From CALARM01 sp964431735 (GTDB lineage: Bacteria > Vulcanimicrobiota > SpSt-956 > JAKJGF01): a DNA stretch of 57,701 bases. The stretch is taken from contig CAYSLJ010000016.1 of NCBI GenBank assembly GCA_964431735.1, positions 1 to 57,701 on the forward strand, written 5' to 3'. Shown here one piece after another: positions 46,537 through 55,188 of this stretch. How positions within the stretch are numbered: the first letter of the stretch is position 1; every line of letters begins with the position of its first letter. Both the position numbers and the translations under genes were made by a program. The notes below the pieces were generated by a model. The model did not search any database. It was given only the letters and a program-made list of their open reading frames with translations, and was not told the origin of the DNA.

Positions 46537-46627
46537 TTACTGAGGTGAGCATAAATAATAAATATCTGATCTCGTGACGCGTGACGGGAGTAAGACTGTT
46601 ATTACATGCTTATGCTCAGGTCAGTAA
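46537..46627. mobile_element. 91-bp palindromic element with TTACTGA/TCAGTAA ends
   Basis: TTACTGAGGTGAGCATAAAT at the left and ATGCTTATGCTCAGGTCAGTAA minus its centre at the right; core CTCGTGACGCGTGACGGGAG. It lies 34 bases from the previous copy. The 385-base gap 46372-46756 holds these two copies and TGACTGC-type heptamers, with no gene visible. Confidence 0.75.
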
Positions 46628-46756
46628 TTCCGATAAAAGTTGACTGCTGACTGCCAATAGCTAATTGCTAATATTATTTCATATTTTAGAAGGGTTTTTT
46701 ATTATAAATATAGAAAAGAATATTGATTTGTCAGTTATTTTATCAGTAGGAGAGCT

Positions 46757-47065
46757 ATGATGGAAAAATTGTTATTCCTTCTTTCTATCAGTATGTCGGA
46801 AGGACACCTGGTAAATCAGTTTATCTGGTTTCTCGGTGGCTCTGTTTTTATAATTATTCTTTCTTTTATAATGTTTCAATTACTCTGGAAATCTTTTAAA
46901 ATTGAAGCTATTAAATCCAGTAAAATATCAATAATTACAGCTCTCCTGTTGATTTTTGTATGGTTTACCATATTATTCAGTGCCATTATTTCTGTTCATC
47001 TTATAATAATAATAGGCATTATAATAATATCGGTTCTTTTTATTACAGTATCAAAACTTGAATGA
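46757..47065 (+). CDS. Small three-helix membrane protein
   Basis: 102 residues, not recognised. Hydrophobic helices lie at about 20-43, 54-74 and 76-97, with a short basic loop (KSFKIEAIKSSK) between the first two. ATG after TAGGAGAGC. It is just upstream of the tubulin-like gene but separated by 143 bases with a repeat, so a shared role is only possible. Confidence 0.65.
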   Translation: MMEKLLFLLSISMSEGHLVNQFIWFLGGSVFIIILSFIMFQLLWKSFKIEAIKSSKISIITALLLIFVWFTILFSAIISVHLIIIIGIIIISVLFITVSKLE

Positions 47066-47112
47066 ATTTTTAATGATAAATGATATGAACGGAGTTCAGG
47101 TATAATTTAATT

Positions 47113-47185
47113 GTGAATAATCCTCGCGTCACGCGTCACGGAGCACGATTTTTATATCCAGGTGAGATGCATTTTCTCACGTCAG
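47113..47185. repeat. Heptamer block and hairpin before the tubulin-like gene
   Basis: AATAATCCTCGCGTCACGCG with GAGCACGATTTTTATA, then hairpin GTGAGA-TGCATTT-TCTCAC (47162-47180) whose ends (CCAGGTGAG / CTCACGTCAG) resemble the ends of the about 100-bp elements. Confidence 0.6.
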
Positions 47186-47208
47186 AGTAATATTGAGGAG
47201 GGATAAGT

Positions 47209-50148
47209 TTGAGTGATGGAGATATAACTCAAAAAGATACACAGCAGTTAAAGGGTATGACACCGAGTGTTATAATAGGACTGGGTGGCACGGGAAAAAG
47301 AGTGGTAATGCAGATAAGAAAGAAGATAGTCGAAGAGCATAAAAGCCTGGGGAATATGCCTATTCTTGCTTTTCTTGTTCTGGATACTGACGAAGAGATA
47401 GTCCAGCTTGCAGGGCAGGAATCGAAGGTTTTATTGAGTTCCATTGAACTGCAGCCAAATGAAGTAATTCATGCGACTATTACCGGCACCCAGGAATTAA
47501 ATGCAAATCTCCATCTTTATCCTCATATAGCTGACTGGCTCGATCCTTTTGTTCTTGCTACAGGTGATTCAAGTCATGGAGCGAGAGCAATCAGAGCTCT
47601 GGGCCGTCTTGCATTCTTTTTAAATTATCCTGCTATAAGTAATGCTTTTGAACAGGCCAGGCACAGGGTAAGTGTTGTTGACAACAGGGCATTTATGGAA
47701 AAAAGAGGCATAGTGGTAGATCCGGGTTTGAATGTTTATATAGTAGGTTCTCTGTGCGGAGGTACAGGAAGCGGTATGTTTCTGGATCTTTCCTTTATGG
47801 TAAAACATCTGCTTCGTAATGAATCTGTGTCCGAACGTATCGGGTATCTCGTTTTACCCGGTAGTTTTGAAGGTATTGGCCATCATATAAAATCAAATGC
47901 CTATGCGGCATTGAAAGAATTGAATTACTATTCCAGAGGAAATCCATTCCCCTTCAGAGCTGAAATAAATACAAAGGCGGAACTGGCACCACCGCCTTTT
48001 ACTTACTGTTATCTTGTAAGCAACAGAAATGAATGTGTGACGTTCCAGACACCAGAAGATTTGTTCTGTATGATTGCCCATAATATATTCCTTGATTTTA
48101 CTTCTCAGTTTGCCCAGCATAAAAGATCTATAAGAAATAATATCGGTGCATTGACTGTTCAGCCTGATGAACTCGGATGTCCTCAGAATTATATGACCTT
48201 CGGTCTTTCTTCTGTATATTTTCCGAAGGAAAGGGTCATGAATGCCTGTTCTTACAGACTTGGTAAGAATATTGTAAAATTCTGGCTGAAACCTACGGAA
48301 AACTATGCTCCTATGGATGATTTCCTGGAAAAATTCCTTGTAAATAACCGCCTTATGGAGAGTCAGAAAAAAAAGATACATCATATATTACCTGCTATTA
48401 TGGTAGCCAATCCTTCTGCAAACAGAGATTTCAACCAGGAACTTACCAGATGGGCAGGAGAGGTACAGAAGAGCATGGACGGCGTTCCTCCTCAGAGCCT
48501 TCAGAGCAAGCTTAAAAGTTATGATGAAAGTTTCAGTAAGAAATTTTTTGATGCCCATCCCGATCAAAAGGAATGGGGAGATTATTTCAAGAAAATGTAT
48601 GAAAATACACAGAAATTAATAGAAACACAGAGCAAAGTTCTTGAGACAAGGGTTGAAGAGATGGTAGAAGATGCCAATATGGGCCCTGAATTTACCAGAC
48701 AATTTCTCAAATCTTTTTCCGGAGAACTTGACAGTTATATATCTACCTTTACCCAGGAACGGAATCAGTTAGAACCTATGAAGCAAAAACTTCACGATGG
48801 AAAAATGAAGGTTCTTTCTTCTATAAAAGAGCATGTCCAGGCACCTTTTTTATTTTCAAGAAGTGCCGTTCTTAAAAATGACGTAAAGGATTTCTGTAAT
48901 GAAGCAATTAAATATTATAACAATCTTTTGATGGTTAAATCCAGAGCCATGGCAGTAATGTTCTGTGAAGAAATTAAGAAGGTCATAGATAAATTTGTTA
49001 AAGACCTGGAATTGTTTATAACAAAACTTGAAGGACTCATTGATGAACTGTCAGGGGGAGAAGAAATATTTATTAATGATACTACCGGCCTTATTGTGAA
49101 CGGATTATTAATGTATGATAAATCTGACATAGACGGTTTTTATGATAAATCAGTAGGACCTGAAACTATTAATTATACTTCCACTCAGTTGTTAAATGAA
49201 TTTAAATGCAAACTTTATGCCATCCGTGGAAAAGAATGGTCAAACAGTAAAATTATGGATATTCTTATAAATACATGCAGGGGGCCTTTTAAAGATGTAA
49301 GGGAAACGTCTGTTGTTTCCAGGTTTTTTGCCAAATATACCGAACCTGTCAAACAGCAGAATGCCATAAAGGATATTTACGAACGGTCTTCTCCTTTTCT
49401 GAATTTTCAGGTTCCTTTAAATGGTTATAGAGATTTGCCGCAGAAAAAGCAGAATCTTATAGGTATTTACGAAGGAAATAATCCTACTTTAGATGAATTT
49501 CAGGATATACAACCACTGCTGATTAAAGCAGGTAAAGGTGTAAATCTTGGTCTGAATGTAAAACCAATACCTGATAAGAGTGAAATACTTTTTACCAGAG
49601 AAGAAGGAGCTTTCCCTTTGAGAAGAGTTGCTATGATGAAGGATTTCAGGGATGCCTATGAATTTTATCTGAAGCAGCCAAATCAAAATCCGCTTCATAT
49701 AATGAAAAATTATCAAATTTTGACTGATATATTTCCTCTGGATACTGTAAAACTTGAACAGTCAAAATTAGTTTATTTCCTTGCTTCACATCATGTACTC
49801 GGTTATATGTCTCCTGATGAAGAAAATCCATCTTTGATAAAATATAATTTCAGGGATAAAAGCAGCGGATTTATGGATTGCAAGATACTTGGAGAAACGG
49901 AACAGCAGGTTATAACTACATTATATACGGAAGATGATATAAGAAAAGAGATATATAAAAAAATCAAGAATGATGCTATTGCGTCTCAGGTTGCAATGGC
50001 TAAAAAGAAGGAACTCTGGATGAAAATGAGAGATTATCTCGATTATATGAGAGAAAAAGGCCATCAGGACTGGCCTTTATATACAAAGCTCGTAAAGGAT
50101 TTTACAGTGGAATATAAACTCTATGATCCATCCTTTGAAGAAGACTGA
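47209..50148 (+). CDS. Tubulin/FtsZ-like GTPase family protein (Tubulin_2 type)
   Basis: 979 residues. The N-terminal IIGLGGTGKRVVMQIR and FLVLDTDEE are the nucleotide-binding start of the tubulin fold, and GSLCGGTGSGMFLD (about 183-196) is the tubulin signature GGTGSG. The remaining 600 residues are helical and unfamiliar, much larger than FtsZ. From memory, large bacterial tubulin-like proteins are linked to vWA proteins and proposed to remodel membranes, which fits the neighbours. TTG start 7 bases after GAGGAGGG. No signal peptide; cytosolic. GTP use and polymerisation are inferred. Confidence 0.88.
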   Translation: MSDGDITQKDTQQLKGMTPSVIIGLGGTGKRVVMQIRKKIVEEHKSLGNMPILAFLVLDTDEEIVQLAGQESKVLLSSIELQPNEVIHATITGTQELNANLHLYPHIADWLDPFVLATGDSSHGARAIRALGRLAFFLNYPAISNAFEQARHRVSVVDNRAFMEKRGIVVDPGLNVYIVGSLCGGTGSGMFLDLSFMVKHLLRNESVSERIGYLVLPGSFEGIGHHIKSNAYAALKELNYYSRGNPFPFRAEINTKAELAPPPFTYCYLVSNRNECVTFQTPEDLFCMIAHNIFLDFTSQFAQHKRSIRNNIGALTVQPDELGCPQNYMTFGLSSVYFPKERVMNACSYRLGKNIVKFWLKPTENYAPMDDFLEKFLVNNRLMESQKKKIHHILPAIMVANPSANRDFNQELTRWAGEVQKSMDGVPPQSLQSKLKSYDESFSKKFFDAHPDQKEWGDYFKKMYENTQKLIETQSKVLETRVEEMVEDANMGPEFTRQFLKSFSGELDSYISTFTQERNQLEPMKQKLHDGKMKVLSSIKEHVQAPFLFSRSAVLKNDVKDFCNEAIKYYNNLLMVKSRAMAVMFCEEIKKVIDKFVKDLELFITKLEGLIDELSGGEEIFINDTTGLIVNGLLMYDKSDIDGFYDKSVGPETINYTSTQLLNEFKCKLYAIRGKEWSNSKIMDILINTCRGPFKDVRETSVVSRFFAKYTEPVKQQNAIKDIYERSSPFLNFQVPLNGYRDLPQKKQNLIGIYEGNNPTLDEFQDIQPLLIKAGKGVNLGLNVKPIPDKSEILFTREEGAFPLRRVAMMKDFRDAYEFYLKQPNQNPLHIMKNYQILTDIFPLDTVKLEQSKLVYFLASHHVLGYMSPDEENPSLIKYNFRDKSSGFMDCKILGETEQQVITTLYTEDDIRKEIYKKIKNDAIASQVAMAKKKELWMKMRDYLDYMREKGHQDWPLYTKLVKDFTVEYKLYDPSFEED

Positions 50149-50152
50149 AAAA

Positions 50153-51382
50153 ATGAAAATTTTTATTATCCTGGTAATCTTATTTTTAATATGCCTCTGT
50201 GATAAGGGGTTTTGTCAGTATGGACAAAAGATAATACTTACTCAAAATGATATACTCACATTAAACAGGATTGATTTACTTGCCTATCCAACAATATTTC
50301 TGAATGTTATGGTAACAGATAGAGAAGGTAATCCTGTAGAGGGTCTTGGTATTAAAGATTTTACTGTATCTGAAAATGGTATAGAGCAGAAAATAGATTC
50401 TGTTATAAGTGCTTCACAGAGAAATGAACCTGTTACCATTATGTTAACTATGGATGTAAGCGGAAGTATGGGTGATGAAATATATCTGGAAGATGGCACC
50501 AGGAGGAGGCCTTTAGATGATGCAAAGGAGGGAGCAAAAACTTTTGTTTCCACTTTAAAGGCACACGATAAAGTCATAGTTTCTGTTTTTGCAGACTACT
50601 GGCTTGCTGTTAATGAGGTTACTGAAGAGAGGGCAACTGTAATTAATTCTATTGATAAATTGACGCCGGAGGGGGGAACAGTTTTATTTCAGGGTGTAAC
50701 AGAGTCTGTCAGAATACTCCATGATATGGAAGGCAATAAAGCCGTAATTGTTCTTACCGATGGTAAGGATTCCGGGAAAAATTTGACTTTACAGGAGTGT
50801 TTGACTAAAATAACAGGACAGGGAGTACCTGTATTTACAATAGGTCTTGGAGCAGATGTTGATGAAAAGACCCTGGTTAATATTGCCAGGACAACAGGTG
50901 GCAGATATTTCAGAGCTCCAGATTCGTCAAAACTAAAAGAAATTTATGAGCTTATTTCAAAGCAGTTAGAAAAACAATATTGGATTAAATATAGAGTAAA
51001 AAAATCACACCCTATAGGTTCAGAGGTGGATGTGACTGTAAGTAATATGTCTCCTGCTATGAGAGGAGTCAGTAATTTAAAATATATAACTCCTGCACAG
51101 TTAGTAAACAGGATTGTTGAATTCGGTATCGGACTTGTTGCTATAATTTTATTGACTGTTATGATATTTCATATTTTCTGGAAAGGATGTGGCTTTGATC
51201 CTGTTATATCAAGCTATGTAAGTATATTGATTTCAATATGTCTGTCTATAGGTTTATTTGTATTTCTATTTCTTGGAGTTTTTATTTATTATAAAATGAC
51301 TATTCAGGTTTTTTTTACACTTGGCATACTTACTGTACTGGGGTTTATATTTATAATATGGAAAATCAAGGATTATGCTTAA
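50153..51382 (+). CDS. vWA-domain membrane protein
   Basis: 409 residues. Signal peptide (1 to about 22), a beta-rich N-terminal region with a DFTVSENG motif, and a von Willebrand A domain with intact MIDAS residues DVSGSMGD (near 101) and TDGKD (near 202). Three C-terminal membrane helices (about 310-405) follow. It is predicted to bind protein partners through a metal ion on the outer face. The ATG at 50153 begins 4 bases after the tubulin-like stop, so the two are co-expressed. The weak GAAGAAG ahead is the only ribosome site. Confidence 0.9.
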   Translation: MKIFIILVILFLICLCDKGFCQYGQKIILTQNDILTLNRIDLLAYPTIFLNVMVTDREGNPVEGLGIKDFTVSENGIEQKIDSVISASQRNEPVTIMLTMDVSGSMGDEIYLEDGTRRRPLDDAKEGAKTFVSTLKAHDKVIVSVFADYWLAVNEVTEERATVINSIDKLTPEGGTVLFQGVTESVRILHDMEGNKAVIVLTDGKDSGKNLTLQECLTKITGQGVPVFTIGLGADVDEKTLVNIARTTGGRYFRAPDSSKLKEIYELISKQLEKQYWIKYRVKKSHPIGSEVDVTVSNMSPAMRGVSNLKYITPAQLVNRIVEFGIGLVAIILLTVMIFHIFWKGCGFDPVISSYVSILISICLSIGLFVFLFLGVFIYYKMTIQVFFTLGILTVLGFIFIIWKIKDYA

Positions 51383-51400
51383 CAAAACATATATTATTTT

Positions 51401-51435
51401 GAGGAGGTGATTTCTGGTTTTTTAACCAGAAGGAC
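51401..51435 (+). promoter_or_regulatory. Ribosome site separated from its start by a hairpin
   Basis: GAGGAGGTGA (51401-51410), then a perfect 8-bp hairpin TTCTGGTT-TTTT-AACCAGAA (51412-51431), then GGAC and ATG 51436. Folding the hairpin reduces 25 bases to about 5. Confidence 0.6.
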
Positions 51436-52306
51436 ATGGCCAAAAGAGGAAAATCGAAAAAAGATAAAAAGAAGGAAAAAGATGAACAGGTCGGCAGTGA
51501 AAGTCAGGTAGGCGAAGAAGTTCAGGGAGAAGATACTTCTGAAAATATAGAAGCACCTGTAGCGGAAACACCTGTAGAAGAAGCACCTGTAGCGGAAACA
51601 CCTGCAGAAGAAGCACCTGTAGCGGAAACACCTGCAGAAGAAGCACCTGTAGCGNNNNNNNNNNNNNNNNNNNNNNNNNNNNNNNNNNNNNNNNNNNNNN
51701 NNNNNNNNNNNNNNNNNNNNNNNNNNNNNNNNNNNNNNNNNNNNNNNNNNNNNNGAAGCACCTGTAGCGGAAACACCTGCAGAAGAAGCACCTGTAGCGG
51801 AAACACCTGCAGAAGAAGCAGAAGTTCTGGAGCCGGCAGAAGAAGAAGAATTATGGATATGTTCCAAGTGTAATAGAGAAAACAGGGGTAAATCCAGATT
51901 TTGTTCTGGCTGTGGTGAGTCAAAGGTTAAAGAAGAAGGGCCTGTAGATGACCAGGGAAAACCCAGGGTAGTTTATGCTGATCTTATTATTTACGACAGT
52001 AAAGGTAACAGTAAAAGAGTTTCCCTGTTAAATGAACGTATAACTATCGGGAGAGTAGACCCCCTTGCACAGATATATCCCGATATTGATTTGACCTTTT
52101 TTGATTCGGAACAGATTGTTTCAAGAAGACACTGTGAGATATTCCAGAAACCTCCGGGACAGTATTTCCTGGTAGATATAGGCAGTTCTAACGGTACCTT
52201 TTTGAACCGGAAGAAGATTCAGAAAGGTGTAAGTTTACTTTTAAATGATAATGATGAAGTTCATTTTGCCAAGACGAGGACTATTTTTTCTCAGTCTTTA
52301 GATTAA
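51436..52306 (+). CDS. FHA-domain protein with repeat linker and zinc ribbon, broken by an assembly gap
   Basis: One gene, although the gap breaks the frame. Order: basic N-terminus (KKDKKKEK); a linker of 10-residue repeats EAPVAETPAE (30-bp DNA repeat) on both sides of the N run; zinc ribbon CSKCNRENRGKSRFCSGCGE; then an FHA domain with IGR, SRRHCEIF and SSNGTFLNRKK. The frame differs by one base across the gap only because 100 N is a placeholder. A multiple of three restores it. FHA domains bind phosphothreonine, so this may connect kinase signalling to the tubulin-like/vWA pair upstream. Confidence 0.85.
51551..51820 (+). repeat. 30-bp in-frame tandem repeat interrupted by gap
   Basis: Unit GCACCTGTAGCGGAAACACC plus TGCAGAAGAA, near-identical copies on both sides of the N run. 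Collapse of this repeat explains the gap. Confidence 0.9.
51655..51754. other. Assembly gap (100 N)
   Basis: Exactly 100 N, a conventional unknown-length scaffold join inside a coding tandem repeat. True size unknown; repeat phase predicts 15 plus a multiple of 30 bases. Confidence 0.95.
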
Positions 52307-52387
52307 ATTTAGAGTATAGGAATTTTCATTTTTAACGCTGTAAAATAAGGCTTACAGGCAATTTATCTAAATAATTTTAAAAAACTA

Positions 52388-52416
52388 TTGACACAATGAA
52401 TTTTTATCGCTATAAT
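52388..52416 (+). promoter_or_regulatory. Perfect consensus promoter of the initiator tRNA
   Basis: TTGACA (52388-52393), 17 bases, TATAAT (52411-52416): exact sigma70 consensus, the best promoter in the window. Confidence 0.92.
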
Positions 52417-52421
52417 GATAT

Positions 52422-52443
52422 GGTTGTAAAGAACTTTACAACC
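52422..52443 (+). promoter_or_regulatory. Leader hairpin before tRNA-fMet
   Basis: Perfect 10-bp stem GGTTGTAAAG-AA-CTTTACAACC at the expected transcript start, 5 bases from the tRNA. Possibly a processing or protective structure. Confidence 0.6.
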
Positions 52444-52448
52444 TTCGT

Positions 52449-52522
<74 letters not shown>

Positions 52523-52551
52523 TTATAGTTTCTAATATTATATAGTATTTA

Positions 52552-52579
52552 TCAGGGATACTCTTTTGAGTATCCCTGA
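52552..52579 (+). terminator. 12-bp hairpin between tRNA and PLP enzyme gene
   Basis: Perfect stem TCAGGGATACTC-TTTT-GAGTATCCCTGA. It is followed by AATTTTAGGAGG, so the U tract is poor. It may be a partial terminator, a processing site or a 5' stabiliser of the next mRNA. Confidence 0.5.
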
Positions 52580-52598
52580 AATTTTAGGAGGTAATAAT

Positions 52599-54068
52599 AT
52601 GTATACTATTGATTTATCCTTCCATGAAGAACAGCTTAAAAGGACTGTGGAAAGGGCCAGGGAAAAGAATATAATTATACCTACATTTAAACAGATGAGA
52701 GATCCCGCTCTTGTGCCTTCAAAAATCAAAGAAAATCTTAAATCTATAGGATTATGGGACGTAAACCCATATAATCTATTCAGAATTACCTGGAAAAATG
52801 AACCTGTGCCGACAGGCGGGCTTTTCGGAGATGTAAATTTTATGGAAATTCCGAAGGAAATTACCGGTGTTGATGCAAGAATAATTGCTCTTGTCGGTAA
52901 ATGGTTCCCTACAGGAGCGCATAAAGTCGGTGCCAGTTTCGGATGCCTCGTTCCCAGGCTTATTACAGGCCAGTTTGACCCTACGAAACATAAAGCAGTA
53001 TGGCCTTCTACCGGTAATTATTGCCGTGGCGGTGCCTATGATTCAGCTCTCCTTGGATGTACTTCAATAGCCATTTTACCTGAAGAAATGAGTAAAGAAA
53101 GATTTCAGTGGTTATCTAAAATTGCAGGAGAAGTTATTGCTACTCCGGGATGTGAAAGCAACGTAAAAGAAATATTTGATAAATGCTGGGAGCTCAGAAA
53201 TACCAGGGGAGACAATATAATAATCTTCAATCAATTTGACGAAATGGGCAATCATTTATGGCATTATTATCTTACAGGTCATGCCATGGAAGAAGTACTT
53301 AATAAATTAAAAGCAGAAGATGCTCATTTCTTTGGAGCCCATCTTACAACAGGTTCTGCAGGAACTATAGGATGTATGGATTATCTGAAACAAATTTATC
53401 CTGCCGGAAAACTTGCAGTAGGAGAAGCGCTGCAGTGTCCTACATTATTATATAACGGCTTTGGAGGACACAGAATAGAAGGTATTGGAGATAAACATGT
53501 TCCATGGATTCATAATATGAGAAATACTGATATGGTAATGGCTCTGGATGATGAGGTATGTATGAATATGGTCAGATTATTCAATGAACCGGTGGGACAT
53601 GAATATTTAAGGGAACAGGGAGTTAAAGATGAGTTTATTAATAAGCTGGAACTTCTTGGTATTTCAGGTATAGGTAATCTGGTTGGATGCATCAAAATGG
53701 CTAAATATTATGAATTGACTCATAAAGATGTACTTATGACTGTATTTACCGATTCTATGGAACTTTATCAGACAAGGGTTAGTGAACTTGAAGAAAAACA
53801 TGGTAAATATACAAAGATAGATGCAGCAATTGATTACACCAAATTAATGAAGCTGAGTGTTGATCATATATTGGAAATGAACTATTGCGACAAAAAACGT
53901 GTACATAACCTGAAATATTTCACGTGGATAGAACAGCAGGCAAGAGAACTCAAGGAATTAAATGCCCAGTGGTATGATCAGGAATACTGGCATAGAATTC
54001 ATAATCAGGTTGATGATATAGATAATTTAATTGATGCATTCAATGAGAAAACAGGACTGTTAAAATAA
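52599..54068 (+). CDS. Fold-type II PLP-dependent enzyme, substrate unknown
   Basis: 489 residues, related to the tryptophan-synthase-beta/cysteine-synthase superfamily. The PLP lysine is probably in TGAHKVGASFG (Lys near 109). STGNYCRGGAYDSALLG resembles the phosphate/substrate Asn-Gly loop, and TTGSAGTIGCMDYL a glycine-rich phosphate loop. It carries a long N-terminal and C-terminal extension not found in cysteine synthase. I have seen similar unnamed beta-subunit-like proteins in anaerobes but cannot give the reaction. ATG after TTAGGAGGT; the upstream ATG at 52566 is in the hairpin and rejected. It ends in a strong terminator. Confidence 0.8.
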   Translation: MYTIDLSFHEEQLKRTVERAREKNIIIPTFKQMRDPALVPSKIKENLKSIGLWDVNPYNLFRITWKNEPVPTGGLFGDVNFMEIPKEITGVDARIIALVGKWFPTGAHKVGASFGCLVPRLITGQFDPTKHKAVWPSTGNYCRGGAYDSALLGCTSIAILPEEMSKERFQWLSKIAGEVIATPGCESNVKEIFDKCWELRNTRGDNIIIFNQFDEMGNHLWHYYLTGHAMEEVLNKLKAEDAHFFGAHLTTGSAGTIGCMDYLKQIYPAGKLAVGEALQCPTLLYNGFGGHRIEGIGDKHVPWIHNMRNTDMVMALDDEVCMNMVRLFNEPVGHEYLREQGVKDEFINKLELLGISGIGNLVGCIKMAKYYELTHKDVLMTVFTDSMELYQTRVSELEEKHGKYTKIDAAIDYTKLMKLSVDHILEMNYCDKKRVHNLKYFTWIEQQARELKELNAQWYDQEYWHRIHNQVDDIDNLIDAFNEKTGLLK

Positions 54069-54099
54069 ACTGTTATTAAAAAATTTATTATAAATTTTA

Positions 54100-54135
54100 A
54101 AGGAAAAGTTCTGCAAAAGCAGAACTTTTCCTTTA
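54100..54135 (+). terminator. Intrinsic terminator after the PLP enzyme gene
   Basis: 16-bp perfect stem (54100-54115 with 54120-54135), loop AAAA, with A tract on the left and T-rich on the right arm, so usable in both directions. Confidence 0.85.
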
Positions 54136-54169
54136 TTCTATATAAAATTTTTTACGGGGGTGACTGAAA

Positions 54170-55111
54170 GTGGGAGTACTATGTCATATTTGTGATTATG
54201 AAAACAGTGATGAGAGTCCTTTTTGCGAGAAATGTGGAGAAAGACTCAGGGAAGTTCCGGCCAATAAATATGATATGCCTATAAAAATGCTTCGAGATAT
54301 AGGTAACAGCCTTGCAGACAGACAGATGTCAGGCACTCAGGAGAAAGTTGAAGAAGCATTTAATGATATTATGGAAATTTCTCAGACAATTCTGGATGAA
54401 GCTCAAAAAGATCTGGAACGTAATTTATCTGTAATGGATACTATGTCAGACCAGGTTCTGGACGAATTAGGAGAAGTAGATGAAGGGAGATCCCTTGAAG
54501 TATTTTCAAATTTTGTTTCTCAATTTCAATCAGCTCAGGATCAGATCAATGAAGGCCTTTCCATAGCTAAAGAAGCTCTTCAGAAAATGAGAAGTTTTTC
54601 TGAACTTGAGGCAGGAAGCGGTAAAATAGATCTTGAAAGAGCCGCATCTTTACTGCAGGGTGGTTTAAATACACTTGAATTTATAAGTGAAGAGTCACAG
54701 GAGCCTTTATTTTTAGAGTATGAAGATATAAAACCTGTCCCTCCCCAGATTATGGAAGCAATGGATCAATTGGAAGAAATAATGTCTATGATGTCAGATT
54801 ATATGGATACAGGGGATAGAGAGAATTTAGTTGAAATTATTGCTTCTTTTGATATGGCAAAGGATTCCATTCAGGATTTACTGGATTCTACCGGTGATGA
54901 GCAGACAAATAAAGAAGATGAAACTATTCCTATCGGATACAGACGTCAGTTAAAACATATAGAAGAAGAAAAAACTCAGGATAAAGGTGATGATGGAGAT
55001 TATCTGGAAATCCAGGAAGAATATAAAGATGAAGAAGAAAATCAGGACGAACAACTGAATTCTTTACATAATGCTTTAGCCGAGCATGGCGATGATGATA
55101 CTGAAGCATGA
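54170..55111 (+). CDS. Zinc-ribbon protein with helical, acidic body
   Basis: 313 residues, GTG start after GGGGGTGAC. The first 25 residues form a zinc ribbon (CHICDYENSDESPFCEKCG). The rest is predicted helical/coiled coil with many E, D and Q. Residues about 245-313 are strongly acidic. No enzymatic domain. The zinc ribbon resembles that of the FHA protein upstream, and its helical region could assemble. Function unknown. Convergent with the divIVA-like gene. Confidence 0.75.
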   Translation: MGVLCHICDYENSDESPFCEKCGERLREVPANKYDMPIKMLRDIGNSLADRQMSGTQEKVEEAFNDIMEISQTILDEAQKDLERNLSVMDTMSDQVLDELGEVDEGRSLEVFSNFVSQFQSAQDQINEGLSIAKEALQKMRSFSELEAGSGKIDLERAASLLQGGLNTLEFISEESQEPLFLEYEDIKPVPPQIMEAMDQLEEIMSMMSDYMDTGDRENLVEIIASFDMAKDSIQDLLDSTGDEQTNKEDETIPIGYRRQLKHIEEEKTQDKGDDGDYLEIQEEYKDEEENQDEQLNSLHNALAEHGDDDTEA

Positions 55112-55188
55112 CCCTTTGTTTTATCGCTTTGTTTTATCGATTAATCCTGTTGTTGTTTACATAAAGATAGGTTCAATTGAAGCTATCT

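Noticed and set aside
51655..51754. A real frameshift in the FHA/zinc-ribbon gene
   Set aside because: The shift comes from the arbitrary 100-N gap length; repeat phase and downstream motifs are in one frame once a multiple of three is used.
53510..53695. Small - strand ORFs opposite the large + strand genes
   Set aside because: They lie entirely within well-supported genes, lack ribosome sites and show no recognisable proteins; the same applies to other opposite-strand frames in the window.
52599..54068. Tryptophan synthase beta chain
   Set aside because: It has superfamily motifs only, is too long, and has no trpA or other trp gene nearby.
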